Below are positions 8,591-15,699 of a stretch of 15,720 bases of DNA, one piece after another (position 1 is the first letter of the stretch; each line of letters starts with the position of its first letter). Source of the stretch: an uncultured Clostridia bacterium (GTDB taxonomy: Bacteria; Bacillota; Clostridia; TANB77; CAG-508); NCBI GenBank assembly GCA_947626205.1, contig CANQRO010000029.1, forward strand, positions 1 through 15,720. Direction: 5' to 3'. Below the pieces are notes generated by a model, which saw only the letters and a list, made by a program, of their open reading frames with translations, did no database searches and was not told the origin of the DNA. Both the position numbers and the translations under genes were made by a program.

Positions 8591-8654
8591 ATTCATTAAC
8601 CTCCAATCATATAATATTATTTGATTAATATTAGTTTTACCTTTATCATTATCA

Positions 8655-9683
8655 CTAGATTTCAGTTTCACTTTTCTTTTCAATTTCATGTTCCTGTTCT
8701 ATTTTTTGTAACTCTTTCATAAAATAGATAGGCGAAAATTCACCATTATAGTGATAGTCTATATTTTCTTTTGTCTTTACCCAGTCAAAATCTATATCAT
8801 CAAAAGTATTAAATACTTTCATATAATTTTCATTATAAAATTTTAAATTTTTAACATTTGGATTATTTGTTAATAATTTTTTATTAAAACAAACCGCTTC
8901 AAAATATCTAAGAGTTTGTGCTTCTTGTCCTTTTTGTAAAAATTCAATTATACAATTTGTTTTAACAACCTCCTTTAAGACTTCTTCATATGTTTTTTTC
9001 TTTTTTAGCATATTAAAGCTTTTATTAGAATAATCTAATGTTCTACCTTGGTTTTCTACTACGTCAAACCATACATTAACTCCATTTTTTATAAATCTTT
9101 CATAAAGATCTACCATTTCTACATTTCTTCCATCTTTTAAAGCAGCTATTAAATAAGCATCTGTAGTAATATCGTCTACTTTTTCTACTTTTGGCATTGG
9201 ATAGTAATGCTCATTTAAGTAGTAGTACCCATATTTATTTGCATCTCCCAAATCGAATGTAAATATATAATCCCAAATCGGTTTTTTACGCATTACTTCT
9301 ATTATTTCTCCAGCTGGTGACTTTACACCTATACTATCCATAAGAATAAGGACAAGCTTCACATTCTTATATTTAGCATATTTAGCTATCATGGAAAATG
9401 GAATTTTCCAGAAAACAACTGCTTGTACCATTATAACATAGTTTTTATCTTTTTCTATTTTCATTTTGCTTAGGTTTGTAAACCATATTTCTCTAAATGG
9501 AAAATGTATAAACTTATGTAGCTTTTCGCTCAAATGAATTTTGCTTATAATTTTTAGAAAAATATTGTCATATTCTTTTTTCTTTACACTTATACATTTA
9601 GCATTTTCAATTTTATCAATATCTGCAAATAAATTAACATTACCATCAAATTCATAATTTATATATATATATTCTTTATCCAT
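8655..9683 (-). CDS. probable glycosyltransferase (GT-B/CgeB-like C-terminal domain), capsule-cluster family
   Basis: I do not recognise a named gene. The 342-residue protein has no signal peptide or clear membrane span. Notable segments are FREIWFTNL (63-71), an internal strand LVLILMD (110-116), WDYIFTFDLGDANKYG (137-152), HYYPMP (159-164), and near the C-terminus EFLQKGQEAQTLRYFEAV (247-264) followed by KKLLTNN (268-274). That last block resembles the conserved Glu-containing motif of GT-B glycosyltransferases and spore-coat CgeB-like proteins (Glu262 candidate). The C-terminus ends in a charged Lys/Glu-rich tail. Start ATG 9683 has GAGGA about 4 nt upstream. It lies 25 bp after licD and 64 bp before the cytidylyltransferase, within the putative phospho-substituent module. 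Acceptor and donor are unknown. Confidence 0.65.
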   Translation of the reverse strand: MDKEYIYINYEFDGNVNLFADIDKIENAKCISVKKKEYDNIFLKIISKIHLSEKLHKFIHFPFREIWFTNLSKMKIEKDKNYVIMVQAVVFWKIPFSMIAKYAKYKNVKLVLILMDSIGVKSPAGEIIEVMRKKPIWDYIFTFDLGDANKYGYYYLNEHYYPMPKVEKVDDITTDAYLIAALKDGRNVEMVDLYERFIKNGVNVWFDVVENQGRTLDYSNKSFNMLKKKKTYEEVLKEVVKTNCIIEFLQKGQEAQTLRYFEAVCFNKKLLTNNPNVKNLKFYNENYMKVFNTFDDIDFDWVKTKENIDYHYNGEFSPIYFMKELQKIEQEHEIEKKSETEI

Positions 9684-9708
9684 GTTTTCCTCTTTTCTAA
9701 GTAATATC

Positions 9709-10527
9709 CTATCTCCAATATACTACGCTATTATGCTCACTAATTTGTTTTTCTTTTGGTGGAAGTTGCATATAATTTCCATAATGTTTTGTTAAGTATT
9801 CATCATATCCAACAGGAGATTTATATTTATCATCCTCAAAATCTAATAATACATAACTTGAAATATATGAACTTGGCATGATTTCTTTTTCTAAATACTT
9901 ACCTGTAACACAAGCAACTTTACTGGTATTTTTATATTTACTTATTACATTATCTATTTTCTTAAGTAATCTTGTATGTACTTTAAACGTCTCTAAAATA
10001 GGTAAAGTTATTTTCTTTAAAATTAGTTTAAATTTATTAGTAGTAACACTTTCAAGATTTTTTAGTTGATACGTTGCTATTATTCTATACAAAAACTTAA
10101 ATTTATTAAATATTTTTTTTATTTTTTTATCGTCTTCTGGCAAAAAATCTATAGGGAAAATATCTATAAAAACTCCCATTTCGTCTAAATTTCTACAATC
10201 TAGTTCTACTAACCTAGTTTCAGTATTTACAACCTTTGCATATGGATAATAATACTCTTTTAAATTGCCATAATATAATAATTTGCTTTTACCGTTACAC
10301 TTTTCGTTAAAAATCTTAAGTAATTTATTATAATCTTCACGTGGCATCATTAAATCTATGTCATCATCCCATGGAATATATCCCTTATGCCTTACTGCAC
10401 CTAACAAAGTACCTCCACCTAAAAAATACATAAGACCTGCTTCATCGCAAATATCACGTATTTCTTTTAGCATTTCTAGTTGTATTTTCTTTTGTTCATC
10501 TATATCAATATATTTTTTATTATCCAT
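9709..10527 (-). CDS. LicD-family phosphotransferase
   Basis: LicD proteins (nucleotidyltransferase fold) transfer phospho-groups such as phosphocholine, ribitol phosphate or glycerol phosphate from a CDP-activated donor to glycans; the eukaryotic fukutin/FKRP enzymes are relatives. The 272-residue protein shows the hallmark FLGGGTLLGAVRHKG (35-49) followed by YIPWDDDIDLMM (50-61), whose Asp cluster (54-56, 58) is the expected metal-binding site, and then PREDY (62-66). I chose ATG 10527 because AAGGAG (10536-10541) is 8 nt upstream; a longer in-frame reading begins at GTG 10572 but has no good site. No choline kinase or choline transporter gene is in the window, so phosphocholine is not favoured; the IspD-like gene two positions downstream suggests a CDP-polyol donor. 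Confidence 0.9.
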   Translation of the reverse strand: MDNKKYIDIDEQKKIQLEMLKEIRDICDEAGLMYFLGGGTLLGAVRHKGYIPWDDDIDLMMPREDYNKLLKIFNEKCNGKSKLLYYGNLKEYYYPYAKVVNTETRLVELDCRNLDEMGVFIDIFPIDFLPEDDKKIKKIFNKFKFLYRIIATYQLKNLESVTTNKFKLILKKITLPILETFKVHTRLLKKIDNVISKYKNTSKVACVTGKYLEKEIMPSSYISSYVLLDFEDDKYKSPVGYDEYLTKHYGNYMQLPPKEKQISEHNSVVYWR

Positions 10528-10597
10528 TTTTATTTCTCCTTTATCTAATCTCAACATACTTTTATATATCACTTAAATATTTATTACTTGTAAATAT

Positions 10598-11722
10598 TTA
10601 CAAAGTATATGCCTTTATTTTTTCTTTTATTTTCCATGCTATTCTTAAAACGTGTCTACCAAACATACAAATTATACTTAACATCTTCTGCTTTATTGGC
10701 ATTTTTATATCTGTTAAGACTGCAAACCTATACTTCCTCAAAATTTTCTTAATCCTTTTATTTTCATTTGCGTACTCTTTGCTATTCGGTATTCTTAATA
10801 ATATAAATATAGATTCTATATACACTCTAGCTATCGCTGCCTTTTTTAAATTAGGATAATTCTTTTCTACAAACTCTAGCATTTCTTCTGTGAAATCTAA
10901 TGCTTGCATTCTAGACTTTTTAAATTCCATATTCATTATACTATCTGGCCTATTTACCAAATAATTATACATTTTTTTATTTCCTAAAACTATTGAATTA
11001 GATTTTGCAATCAATTTATAAGTAGTAGCTAAATCTTCATATAACTTATTTAATGGATATCTAATATCATCAAATAAAGATTTTTTATACAGTTTATTTA
11101 TCGCTGCATTAGTAATTTTAGTATTATACAGCATTTCTTCTAATGCCTCTTCATTGTTGAAAATTTGAACATTATCCAGTTCTTCAGTAACATTATTTTC
11201 GCTTTTACTTGTTTCTTTATCATTATTTTTATTTTTGCTTAACTTTTCATTAGTATTATTTTGGTTTTCACTTAATTTTCCAGTAATATTATCTTGGCTT
11301 TCACTTAATTCTTCATTTTTAATTTCTTTATTTGTTTGTTCTTTGTTAATATACACTAAATCCCATATAGATGTTGCTATGTCTGCATTGTTCTCTACTA
11401 TTAGATTATGCAAATATTCTATTGCACAATCATTTATGGAATCATCACCATCTAATAGAAATATATATTTTCCCTTTGCAATATCTAATCCTTTATTTCT
11501 AGCATCAGATAAACCGCCATTTTCTTTATGAATTACAATTATTCTATTATCTTTTTTAGCAAATTCATCACAAATATATCCGCTACTATCTTTAGATCCA
11601 TCATCTACTAATATTATTTCTAAGTTTTTGTAAGTTTGGTTTATAGCACTATTAATACATTTTTCTATATATTTTTCAACATTATATATTGGTATTATTA
11701 TGGTTATTAAATCTTGCTCCAT
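10598..11722 (-). CDS. family 2 glycosyltransferase (GT-A) with an internal tandem-repeat insertion
   Basis: A cytoplasmic-face glycosyltransferase of 374 residues. The catalytic GT2 domain shows ITIIIPIYNVEKYI (6-19), EIILVDDGSKD (35-45), GLSDARNKGLD (70-80) and the metal-binding LLDGDD (89-94). Residues 137-186 are a low-complexity Asn/Ser/Glu/Lys-rich insertion built of 11-residue units, placed between the nucleotide-binding half and the acceptor half (KLYEDLATTYK). The C-terminus is basic and amphipathic, typical of membrane-associated GT2 enzymes. It is about 45 residues longer than its paralogue at 12940-13932, which it resembles closely in the first 110 residues, and the insertion accounts for the difference. 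The site before ATG 11722 is weak (GGAAAT), whereas a strong site 46 nt upstream serves a tiny leader ORF. The sugar transferred is unknown. Confidence 0.9.
   Translation of the reverse strand: MEQDLITIIIPIYNVEKYIEKCINSAINQTYKNLEIILVDDGSKDSSGYICDEFAKKDNRIIVIHKENGGLSDARNKGLDIAKGKYIFLLDGDDSINDCAIEYLHNLIVENNADIATSIWDLVYINKEQTNKEIKNEELSESQDNITGKLSENQNNTNEKLSKNKNNDKETSKSENNVTEELDNVQIFNNEEALEEMLYNTKITNAAINKLYKKSLFDDIRYPLNKLYEDLATTYKLIAKSNSIVLGNKKMYNYLVNRPDSIMNMEFKKSRMQALDFTEEMLEFVEKNYPNLKKAAIARVYIESIFILLRIPNSKEYANENKRIKKILRKYRFAVLTDIKMPIKQKMLSIICMFGRHVLRIAWKIKEKIKAYTL
11165..11314 (-). repeat. 33-bp minisatellite within the GT2 gene (about 4.5 units)
   Basis: Three consecutive 33-bp units (11216-11314) encode EELSESQDNIT, GKLSENQNNTN and EKLSKNKNNDK. 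A 30-bp degenerate unit (ETSKSENNVT) and a partial one (EELDNVQ) follow. Units share the pattern [E/K]-L-S-x-[S/N]-x-[D/N]-N. Unit lengths are multiples of three, so copy change would keep the reading frame. The paralogous gene lacks this stretch. Confidence 0.85.
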
Positions 11723-11733
11723 ATATTTCCGTT

Positions 11734-11767
11734 TTTGTATGATATTAAAATAAATACATCATACAAA
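11734..11767 (-). promoter_or_regulatory. 10-bp perfect inverted repeat around the leader ORF
   Basis: TTTGTATGAT (11734-11743) and its exact complement (11758-11767) can form a 10-bp stem with a 14-nt loop. In the transcript one arm covers the ATG codons of the leader ORF and the other ends 11 nt before the GT2 start codon. There is no U-run after it, so it is not an intrinsic terminator. The stem has only three G-C pairs, and AT-rich DNA makes such repeats by chance. Confidence 0.35.
11745..11762 (-). other. possible five-codon leader ORF (MMYLF) upstream of the GT2 gene
   Basis: In the wzy-GT2 gap the minus strand carries a strong ribosome site, GAGAGGAG (11768-11775), 5 nt before ATG 11762. 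The reading frame ATG ATG TAT TTA TTT TAA ends after five codons. This is a better initiation site than that of the GT2 gene itself, which starts 22 nt after the mini-ORF stop in another frame. It may be a translational leader or the remains of an older start. Expression is unproven. Confidence 0.35.
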
Positions 11768-11803
11768 CTCCTCTCAAAAAATTTTAATAATTAAGTTATT
11801 ATT

Positions 11804-12922
11804 CTATTTAATCTCTATATCTTTGTAAAATATAGTTTTGTAAGGCAATACCCCGTTATCATTATGTAATATATTGGTATAAAAAGTTAAACTTAAGAAG
11901 CAAATAATGATCCCAGCATACATTAATCTTTTTAGCATTTTTTTGCTTATATATTTTATTGTAATTTCACTGTTTTCAACGAAATATGGTATAGATATAA
12001 TTTGAAAAATTGAAAAATAGTATGCTATTCTTGCAAATAAAATATGCATAGAACTCATAGTCATAAATAGCAAAGATAATGCTTGTATATTTATGAATAA
12101 TATACTTTCTATATCTTCATTTTTAATATTTTCCTTCGCCAATTTTTTCTTTCTTACAACATACATTACAATCATAAATGCATATATACATAAATTAACT
12201 AAAGTATATAGCAAAGAATGATCTGCTACAGCAAATGTACCTTGTAAATACACATTAAATCTTGTAACTGCAATTATTGGCTTTATAAATTGTAATATTG
12301 TGTGACCAAATAATAGGATTATAATTGAAGTTGCAAAAGTTACAATAGGATTAAATACTATTTTCTTTTTGAAAAATAGTAATAGTAACATTATTAAACT
12401 TGTAATGTGTAAAGAAGATGCCAATAAAACAGCTAAAATATAGGATAACTTTTTATCTTCTTTTAACAAGTAACGATAAGCAAAAAATATTATAGACATT
12501 GCTAAAAACTGTCTAACTAAATTTAAAGATTGAAAAAAGAATCCACCTAGTCCAAAAATTATAATGCTAATAAAAATATTTTTAGAATTTTTAGTAATAC
12601 ATCCTATTACTAAAGCTGTAATCAAAATTGATACAATTATAAATAAAAGTTGACTATTTTTTGTAAATAAAATACATAAATATATTAATAATTTAAAGCC
12701 TATTTCTAAATTTGTTACACTAATTCCATTAGCAATATTGTTGAAATCCGATACATATCTATAAAAGAAATCTGTTCCTACACCATATCTAAATCCAGCA
12801 ACAAGTATATAAGGCAACATTGTAAATACTAAAAGTACGTATTTTGTTGTCTTTTTTTCAACTTTTGTACTAATATAAAAAAAAGCTATTGATAAAATAG
12901 TGGCTACTATATATATAATCAT
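11804..12922 (-). CDS. wzy: EpsG/Wzy-type polysaccharide polymerase (membrane protein)
   Basis: This membrane protein should polymerise the flipped repeat units on the outer face of the membrane. It has 372 residues with about ten hydrophobic segments. The N-terminal motif AGFRYGVGTDFFYRY (42-56) is the signature of the EpsG family. Further family-like features are GGFFFQSLNLVRQFLAMSI in the middle, where the Arg follows a membrane loop, and the polar loop before the LFARIAYYF segment. AAGGAG is 9 nt upstream of ATG 12922, and the gene begins 17 bp after the first GT2 gene ends. It is the only polymerase candidate in the window and matches the single Wzx gene. It lies between two closely related GT2 genes, which is relevant for deletion by recombination. 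Confidence 0.9.
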   Translation of the reverse strand: MIIYIVATILSIAFFYISTKVEKKTTKYVLLVFTMLPYILVAGFRYGVGTDFFYRYVSDFNNIANGISVTNLEIGFKLLIYLCILFTKNSQLLFIIVSILITALVIGCITKNSKNIFISIIIFGLGGFFFQSLNLVRQFLAMSIIFFAYRYLLKEDKKLSYILAVLLASSLHITSLIMLLLLFFKKKIVFNPIVTFATSIIILLFGHTILQFIKPIIAVTRFNVYLQGTFAVADHSLLYTLVNLCIYAFMIVMYVVRKKKLAKENIKNEDIESILFINIQALSLLFMTMSSMHILFARIAYYFSIFQIISIPYFVENSEITIKYISKKMLKRLMYAGIIICFLSLTFYTNILHNDNGVLPYKTIFYKDIEIK

Positions 12923-12939
12923 TACTTAAACTCCTTAAA

Positions 12940-13932
12940 TTAAATTCTTCCTGTAATTTTTTGGTATATTATCCAGAAAAATTTAAAAACTGGTAAACCC
13001 ATGTTCAATAATACTATTGCTATCTTATCTCTTTTAGGAGTATCTGATAAAGAAAATACTTTTTTTTGATATTTCTTTATTTTAGAAATAGTGCTTTTTT
13101 CCATTTCTCTATTTCTAGGTTTTGTAAATATAAGCATTCTCAAAATTCTAAAATTAGCATATGTATCATATCTTTCTACTGCGCTATCCAACTCCGGATA
13201 TTTTTCTTTAATATAACTAAGCATAGTATTAGTATGTTCTATATAATCTTCTTCATTTTTGTTAAATACTTTTTGCTTTGAAATAGAGCCTTTTCTAGCA
13301 ACATAATGATAGCATTTTTTATTACCATATGCAATATTAGTTGCTTTCTCTATTAATTTATAAATAACAGCTGTATCTTCATACATTTTTCCTTTTGGAA
13401 ACTCTAAACCTTGCCATAATTCTAATAAATACAACTTTCCATATGCAGAAATTTCTATACCTTTAGAAAATAAAAGATTTTTAAAAGTATCACTAGCACC
13501 TAAATATTCTTCATGTAAACTGTTAACTTGATCTTTAATTTTTGTGTTCTTCCATACTACTTGTATTCCACATATAGATAATGAAACATTATATTTCTTT
13601 ATCAAATTATATAAATATTCTATGTAATCATTAGATATATAATCATCCGAATCTATAAATGTAATATACTTCCCATGTGCCTCTCTAATTCCAACATTTC
13701 TAGCTTCAGATAATCCTTCATTTTCCTTATGAATTACTTTTATTCTTGTATCTTGTTTAGAAAATTCATCACATATATTGGCACAATTATCTTTAGATCC
13801 ATCATCTACTAATATTATTTCTAAGTTTTTATATGTTTGATTTATAATACTTTCTATACATTTTTCAAGATATTCTTCAACCTTATATACTGGTACAACA
13901 ACTGTTATTAACTCTTCCATATTGAAATTCAT
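12940..13932 (-). CDS. family 2 glycosyltransferase (GT-A)
   Basis: A 330-residue cytoplasmic-face glycosyltransferase. The GT2 domain shows ITVVVPVYKVEEYL (9-22), EIILVDDGSKD (38-48), GLSEARNVGI (73-82) and the metal-binding FIDSDDY (92-98); MYEDTAVIYKL lies in the acceptor-side half, and the basic C-terminus can associate with the membrane. It is a paralogue of the GT2 gene at 10598-11722: the N-terminal 110 residues are about two-thirds identical, and 43 bp of DNA are identical. The start could be ATG 13932 (GAGAGGA only 1 nt away) or ATG 13920, which aligns better with the paralogue's first residue but has its site 13 nt off; I keep the longer one. The sugar specificity is not predictable. 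Confidence 0.9.
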   Translation of the reverse strand: MNFNMEELITVVVPVYKVEEYLEKCIESIINQTYKNLEIILVDDGSKDNCANICDEFSKQDTRIKVIHKENEGLSEARNVGIREAHGKYITFIDSDDYISNDYIEYLYNLIKKYNVSLSICGIQVVWKNTKIKDQVNSLHEEYLGASDTFKNLLFSKGIEISAYGKLYLLELWQGLEFPKGKMYEDTAVIYKLIEKATNIAYGNKKCYHYVARKGSISKQKVFNKNEEDYIEHTNTMLSYIKEKYPELDSAVERYDTYANFRILRMLIFTKPRNREMEKSTISKIKKYQKKVFSLSDTPKRDKIAIVLLNMGLPVFKFFWIIYQKITGRI

Positions 13933-13990
13933 TCCTCTCTTTAGGTTAAATTTAATGCTAAGTATAGATATGAAAATTTAATTATTTATG

Positions 13991-14779
13991 TTAAAAACTC
14001 TTTTCATATTTCTTATTAGTAAATTTAGCCAATAAAAAAGCGGTTCCTTTTTTTAACCAGTTAACCTTTTCAATATCAACTACATTTATTTCTTCATAAT
14101 GCAAATTATTTGTATTAATCCACACATCCAATAATAATTCAGATACTCTTCCAAAAAACCTAGCATGAAAAGCGTCGTATTTTGTAATATCCGTTCTATT
14201 TTCTAGTTCAAATAAAATATCAAACAACCAATTACAATAATCGTTTAATATATTTTTTTTCATTATAAACATATTAAACATATGAGCAGAAGTACGTTTT
14301 TTAAGTTTATTAAATTCTGGCAAATAATTTGAGTACCTCTCCTCTATAATTTTTCCCACTTCATCTAAAGGTTCTATGTACATGGTATGCTTATAGTGAG
14401 AATATAGGTTTTCTATGTAATAATTTCTTTTTTTAGGTAGTATTATGTCTGTTTTTTCAAGTATTTTGTTTATATCATCAAGTTTTGCTACACTATTAAT
14501 TCTTGCACTAATTTCTTTTTTATGACATTTTAGCAATGTAAAATATCTTCTGTAATGGCAAAGTCCTATGTATTCTGAATCCAAATTTTTCCATGCCCAA
14601 TATAACCCAGTAAGCTCACAAAAATATGGATTTTTCTCTGAAATATTATCTCCTACATCGTCTGTAGCAAACCCTAATTTATCTTTACCTTTACTTCCTA
14701 CTTGAAGAGGCAAATACATTACATCATCTGGCATTAGATATTTTTTATGAGTTGCCACAACTACTTTAATGTCTTTCAA
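13991..14779 (-). CDS. DUF4422 capsular polysaccharide biosynthesis protein, probable glycosyltransferase
   Basis: DUF4422 proteins are common in capsule clusters and are regarded as glycosyltransferases, though few are characterised. The 262-residue protein has IKVVVATHKKY (4-14), KNPYFCELTGLYWAWKN (49-65), YIGLCHYRRYF (70-80), the middle SAHMFNMFIMKK block and a C-terminal FHARFFGRVSELLLD block. All are family hallmarks, and the length is usual. The start codon is TTG at 14779: GAGGGG lies about 10 nt upstream, partly in the 3' end of the sugar-transferase gene, and no ATG occurs before residue 16, which is inside the conserved N-terminus. The 2-bp gap to the preceding gene indicates translational coupling. 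As the second gene it probably adds the second sugar. Confidence 0.88.
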   Translation of the reverse strand: MKDIKVVVATHKKYLMPDDVMYLPLQVGSKGKDKLGFATDDVGDNISEKNPYFCELTGLYWAWKNLDSEYIGLCHYRRYFTLLKCHKKEISARINSVAKLDDINKILEKTDIILPKKRNYYIENLYSHYKHTMYIEPLDEVGKIIEERYSNYLPEFNKLKKRTSAHMFNMFIMKKNILNDYCNWLFDILFELENRTDITKYDAFHARFFGRVSELLLDVWINTNNLHYEEINVVDIEKVNWLKKGTAFLLAKFTNKKYEKSF

Positions 14780-14781
14780 AA

Positions 14782-15531
14782 TTAAATTGCCCCCTCTTTT
14801 TTTATTACAGAAATAAATGTTTTAAAAAATATTTTTATATCTAACCATAAAGAAAAATGTTGTACATAATATTTTTCCATTTGTACTCTTTCTTCATATG
14901 TTGTTGCACTTCTACCATTAGTTGCCCAATAGCCTGTTATTCCAGGCTTAACACTGTGTACAATTTCCATGTCATTTCCAAATAGTTCTACTTCTCTATC
15001 TACAATAGGTCTTGGACCAATTACACTCATCTCACCCTTTAGCACATTTATAAATTGTGGTAATTCATCCAAACTGGTTTTTCTTAAAAACTTGCCTAAT
15101 TTGGTTATTCTTGGATCATTTTTTAATTTTTGAGTTTTTTCAAATTCTTCCTTTATCTCTGGATTTTCGTTTAAATAATCTTGTAATATTTTATCTGCTC
15201 CTACCACCATTGTTCTATATTTATAAATTCTAAAGTGTTTTCCATTTTTTCCCAAGCGTAATTGCTCATAAAATATAGACGAATCATGTTCATTTAGTAC
15301 TTTACTTAATATATATACTACTATGCTTGTAGGTATTAGCAATATAGCACCAATACATCCGCAAATAATGTCAAATACTCTCTTTATTCCTCTTGATATG
15401 GTTTTTTTATATAAAAAATTTTTTATCATTTTCAAATTTTTTGCTTGATTCGCCATTTGTATTGTATCTTCTATACCCTCATTTCCGGATATTTCTGATT
15501 CCATAGTTGCTACCATCTTATTCGTTTGCAT
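14782..15531 (-). CDS. undecaprenyl-phosphate sugar-1-phosphate transferase (bacterial sugar transferase family)
   Basis: This initiating enzyme moves a sugar-1-phosphate from a UDP-sugar to undecaprenyl phosphate at the inner face of the membrane. From ATG 15531 it is 249 residues. A re-entrant hydrophobic helix (about 53-74, FDIICGCIGAILLIP) follows a basic patch. Then come FRIYKYRTM (100-108), SLDELPQ (153-159) with the catalytic Asp155-Glu156 pair of monotopic transferases, GEMSVIGPRP (166-175) and KPGITGYWATNGRS (195-208). The usual W-Q-V-S-G-R near the end is here W-A-T-N-G-R. About 46 polar, Met-rich residues precede the membrane helix, more than small monotopic enzymes have, but there is no five-helix WbaP domain. 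AAAAGG (15541-15546) is 9 nt from ATG 15531; ATG 15540 and 15537 are too close to it. Galactose or glucose is the likely sugar. Confidence 0.92.
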   Translation of the reverse strand: MQTNKMVATMESEISGNEGIEDTIQMANQAKNLKMIKNFLYKKTISRGIKRVFDIICGCIGAILLIPTSIVVYILSKVLNEHDSSIFYEQLRLGKNGKHFRIYKYRTMVVGADKILQDYLNENPEIKEEFEKTQKLKNDPRITKLGKFLRKTSLDELPQFINVLKGEMSVIGPRPIVDREVELFGNDMEIVHSVKPGITGYWATNGRSATTYEERVQMEKYYVQHFSLWLDIKIFFKTFISVIKKEGAI

Positions 15532-15611
15532 CTTCATCATCCTTTTCTAATAGTTTGTTCAATTTTGTCAATATGATACCTTTAAAAAGATATGCAAATA
15601 TACTCGTGTTT

Positions 15612-15640
15612 AATATATCATATAAAAATACAAAAATCAA
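15612..15640 (-). promoter_or_regulatory. sigma-A-type promoter ahead of the sugar transferase gene
   Basis: On the minus strand TTGATT (15635-15640) and TATATT (15612-15617) are separated by exactly 17 nt, with 4 of 6 and 5 of 6 consensus bases. Transcription would begin near 15605, giving a leader of about 70 nt before ATG 15531. No gene is seen in 15541-15720, so this may be a start point for the whole minus-strand cluster. An upstream promoter outside the window may also contribute. Confidence 0.55.
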
Positions 15641-15699
15641 TCTTTTTTGCAATTAATTTGACGTATTTTGTAGACCAATGATTATCTGGAAAATATTAC

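Noticed and set aside
8591..8689. Longer reading of the cytidylyltransferase gene from ATG 8689 (33 more residues)
   Set aside because: It overlaps the end of the preceding gene, has a poor ribosome site, and the conserved nucleotide-binding motif starts right after ATG 8590, which has GGAGG at ideal spacing.
10528..10572. Longer reading of the LicD gene from GTG 10572
   Set aside because: No ribosome site before the GTG, whereas AAGGAG lies 8 nt before ATG 10527.
10574..10603. TTGTAAATATTTACAA, a 16-bp perfect palindrome (10588-10603), with a second TAAATATTTA at 10574-10583, near the end of the GT2 gene
   Set aside because: Almost only A and T, overlaps the stop codon, no U-run, and about one such palindrome is expected by chance in DNA of this composition and length.
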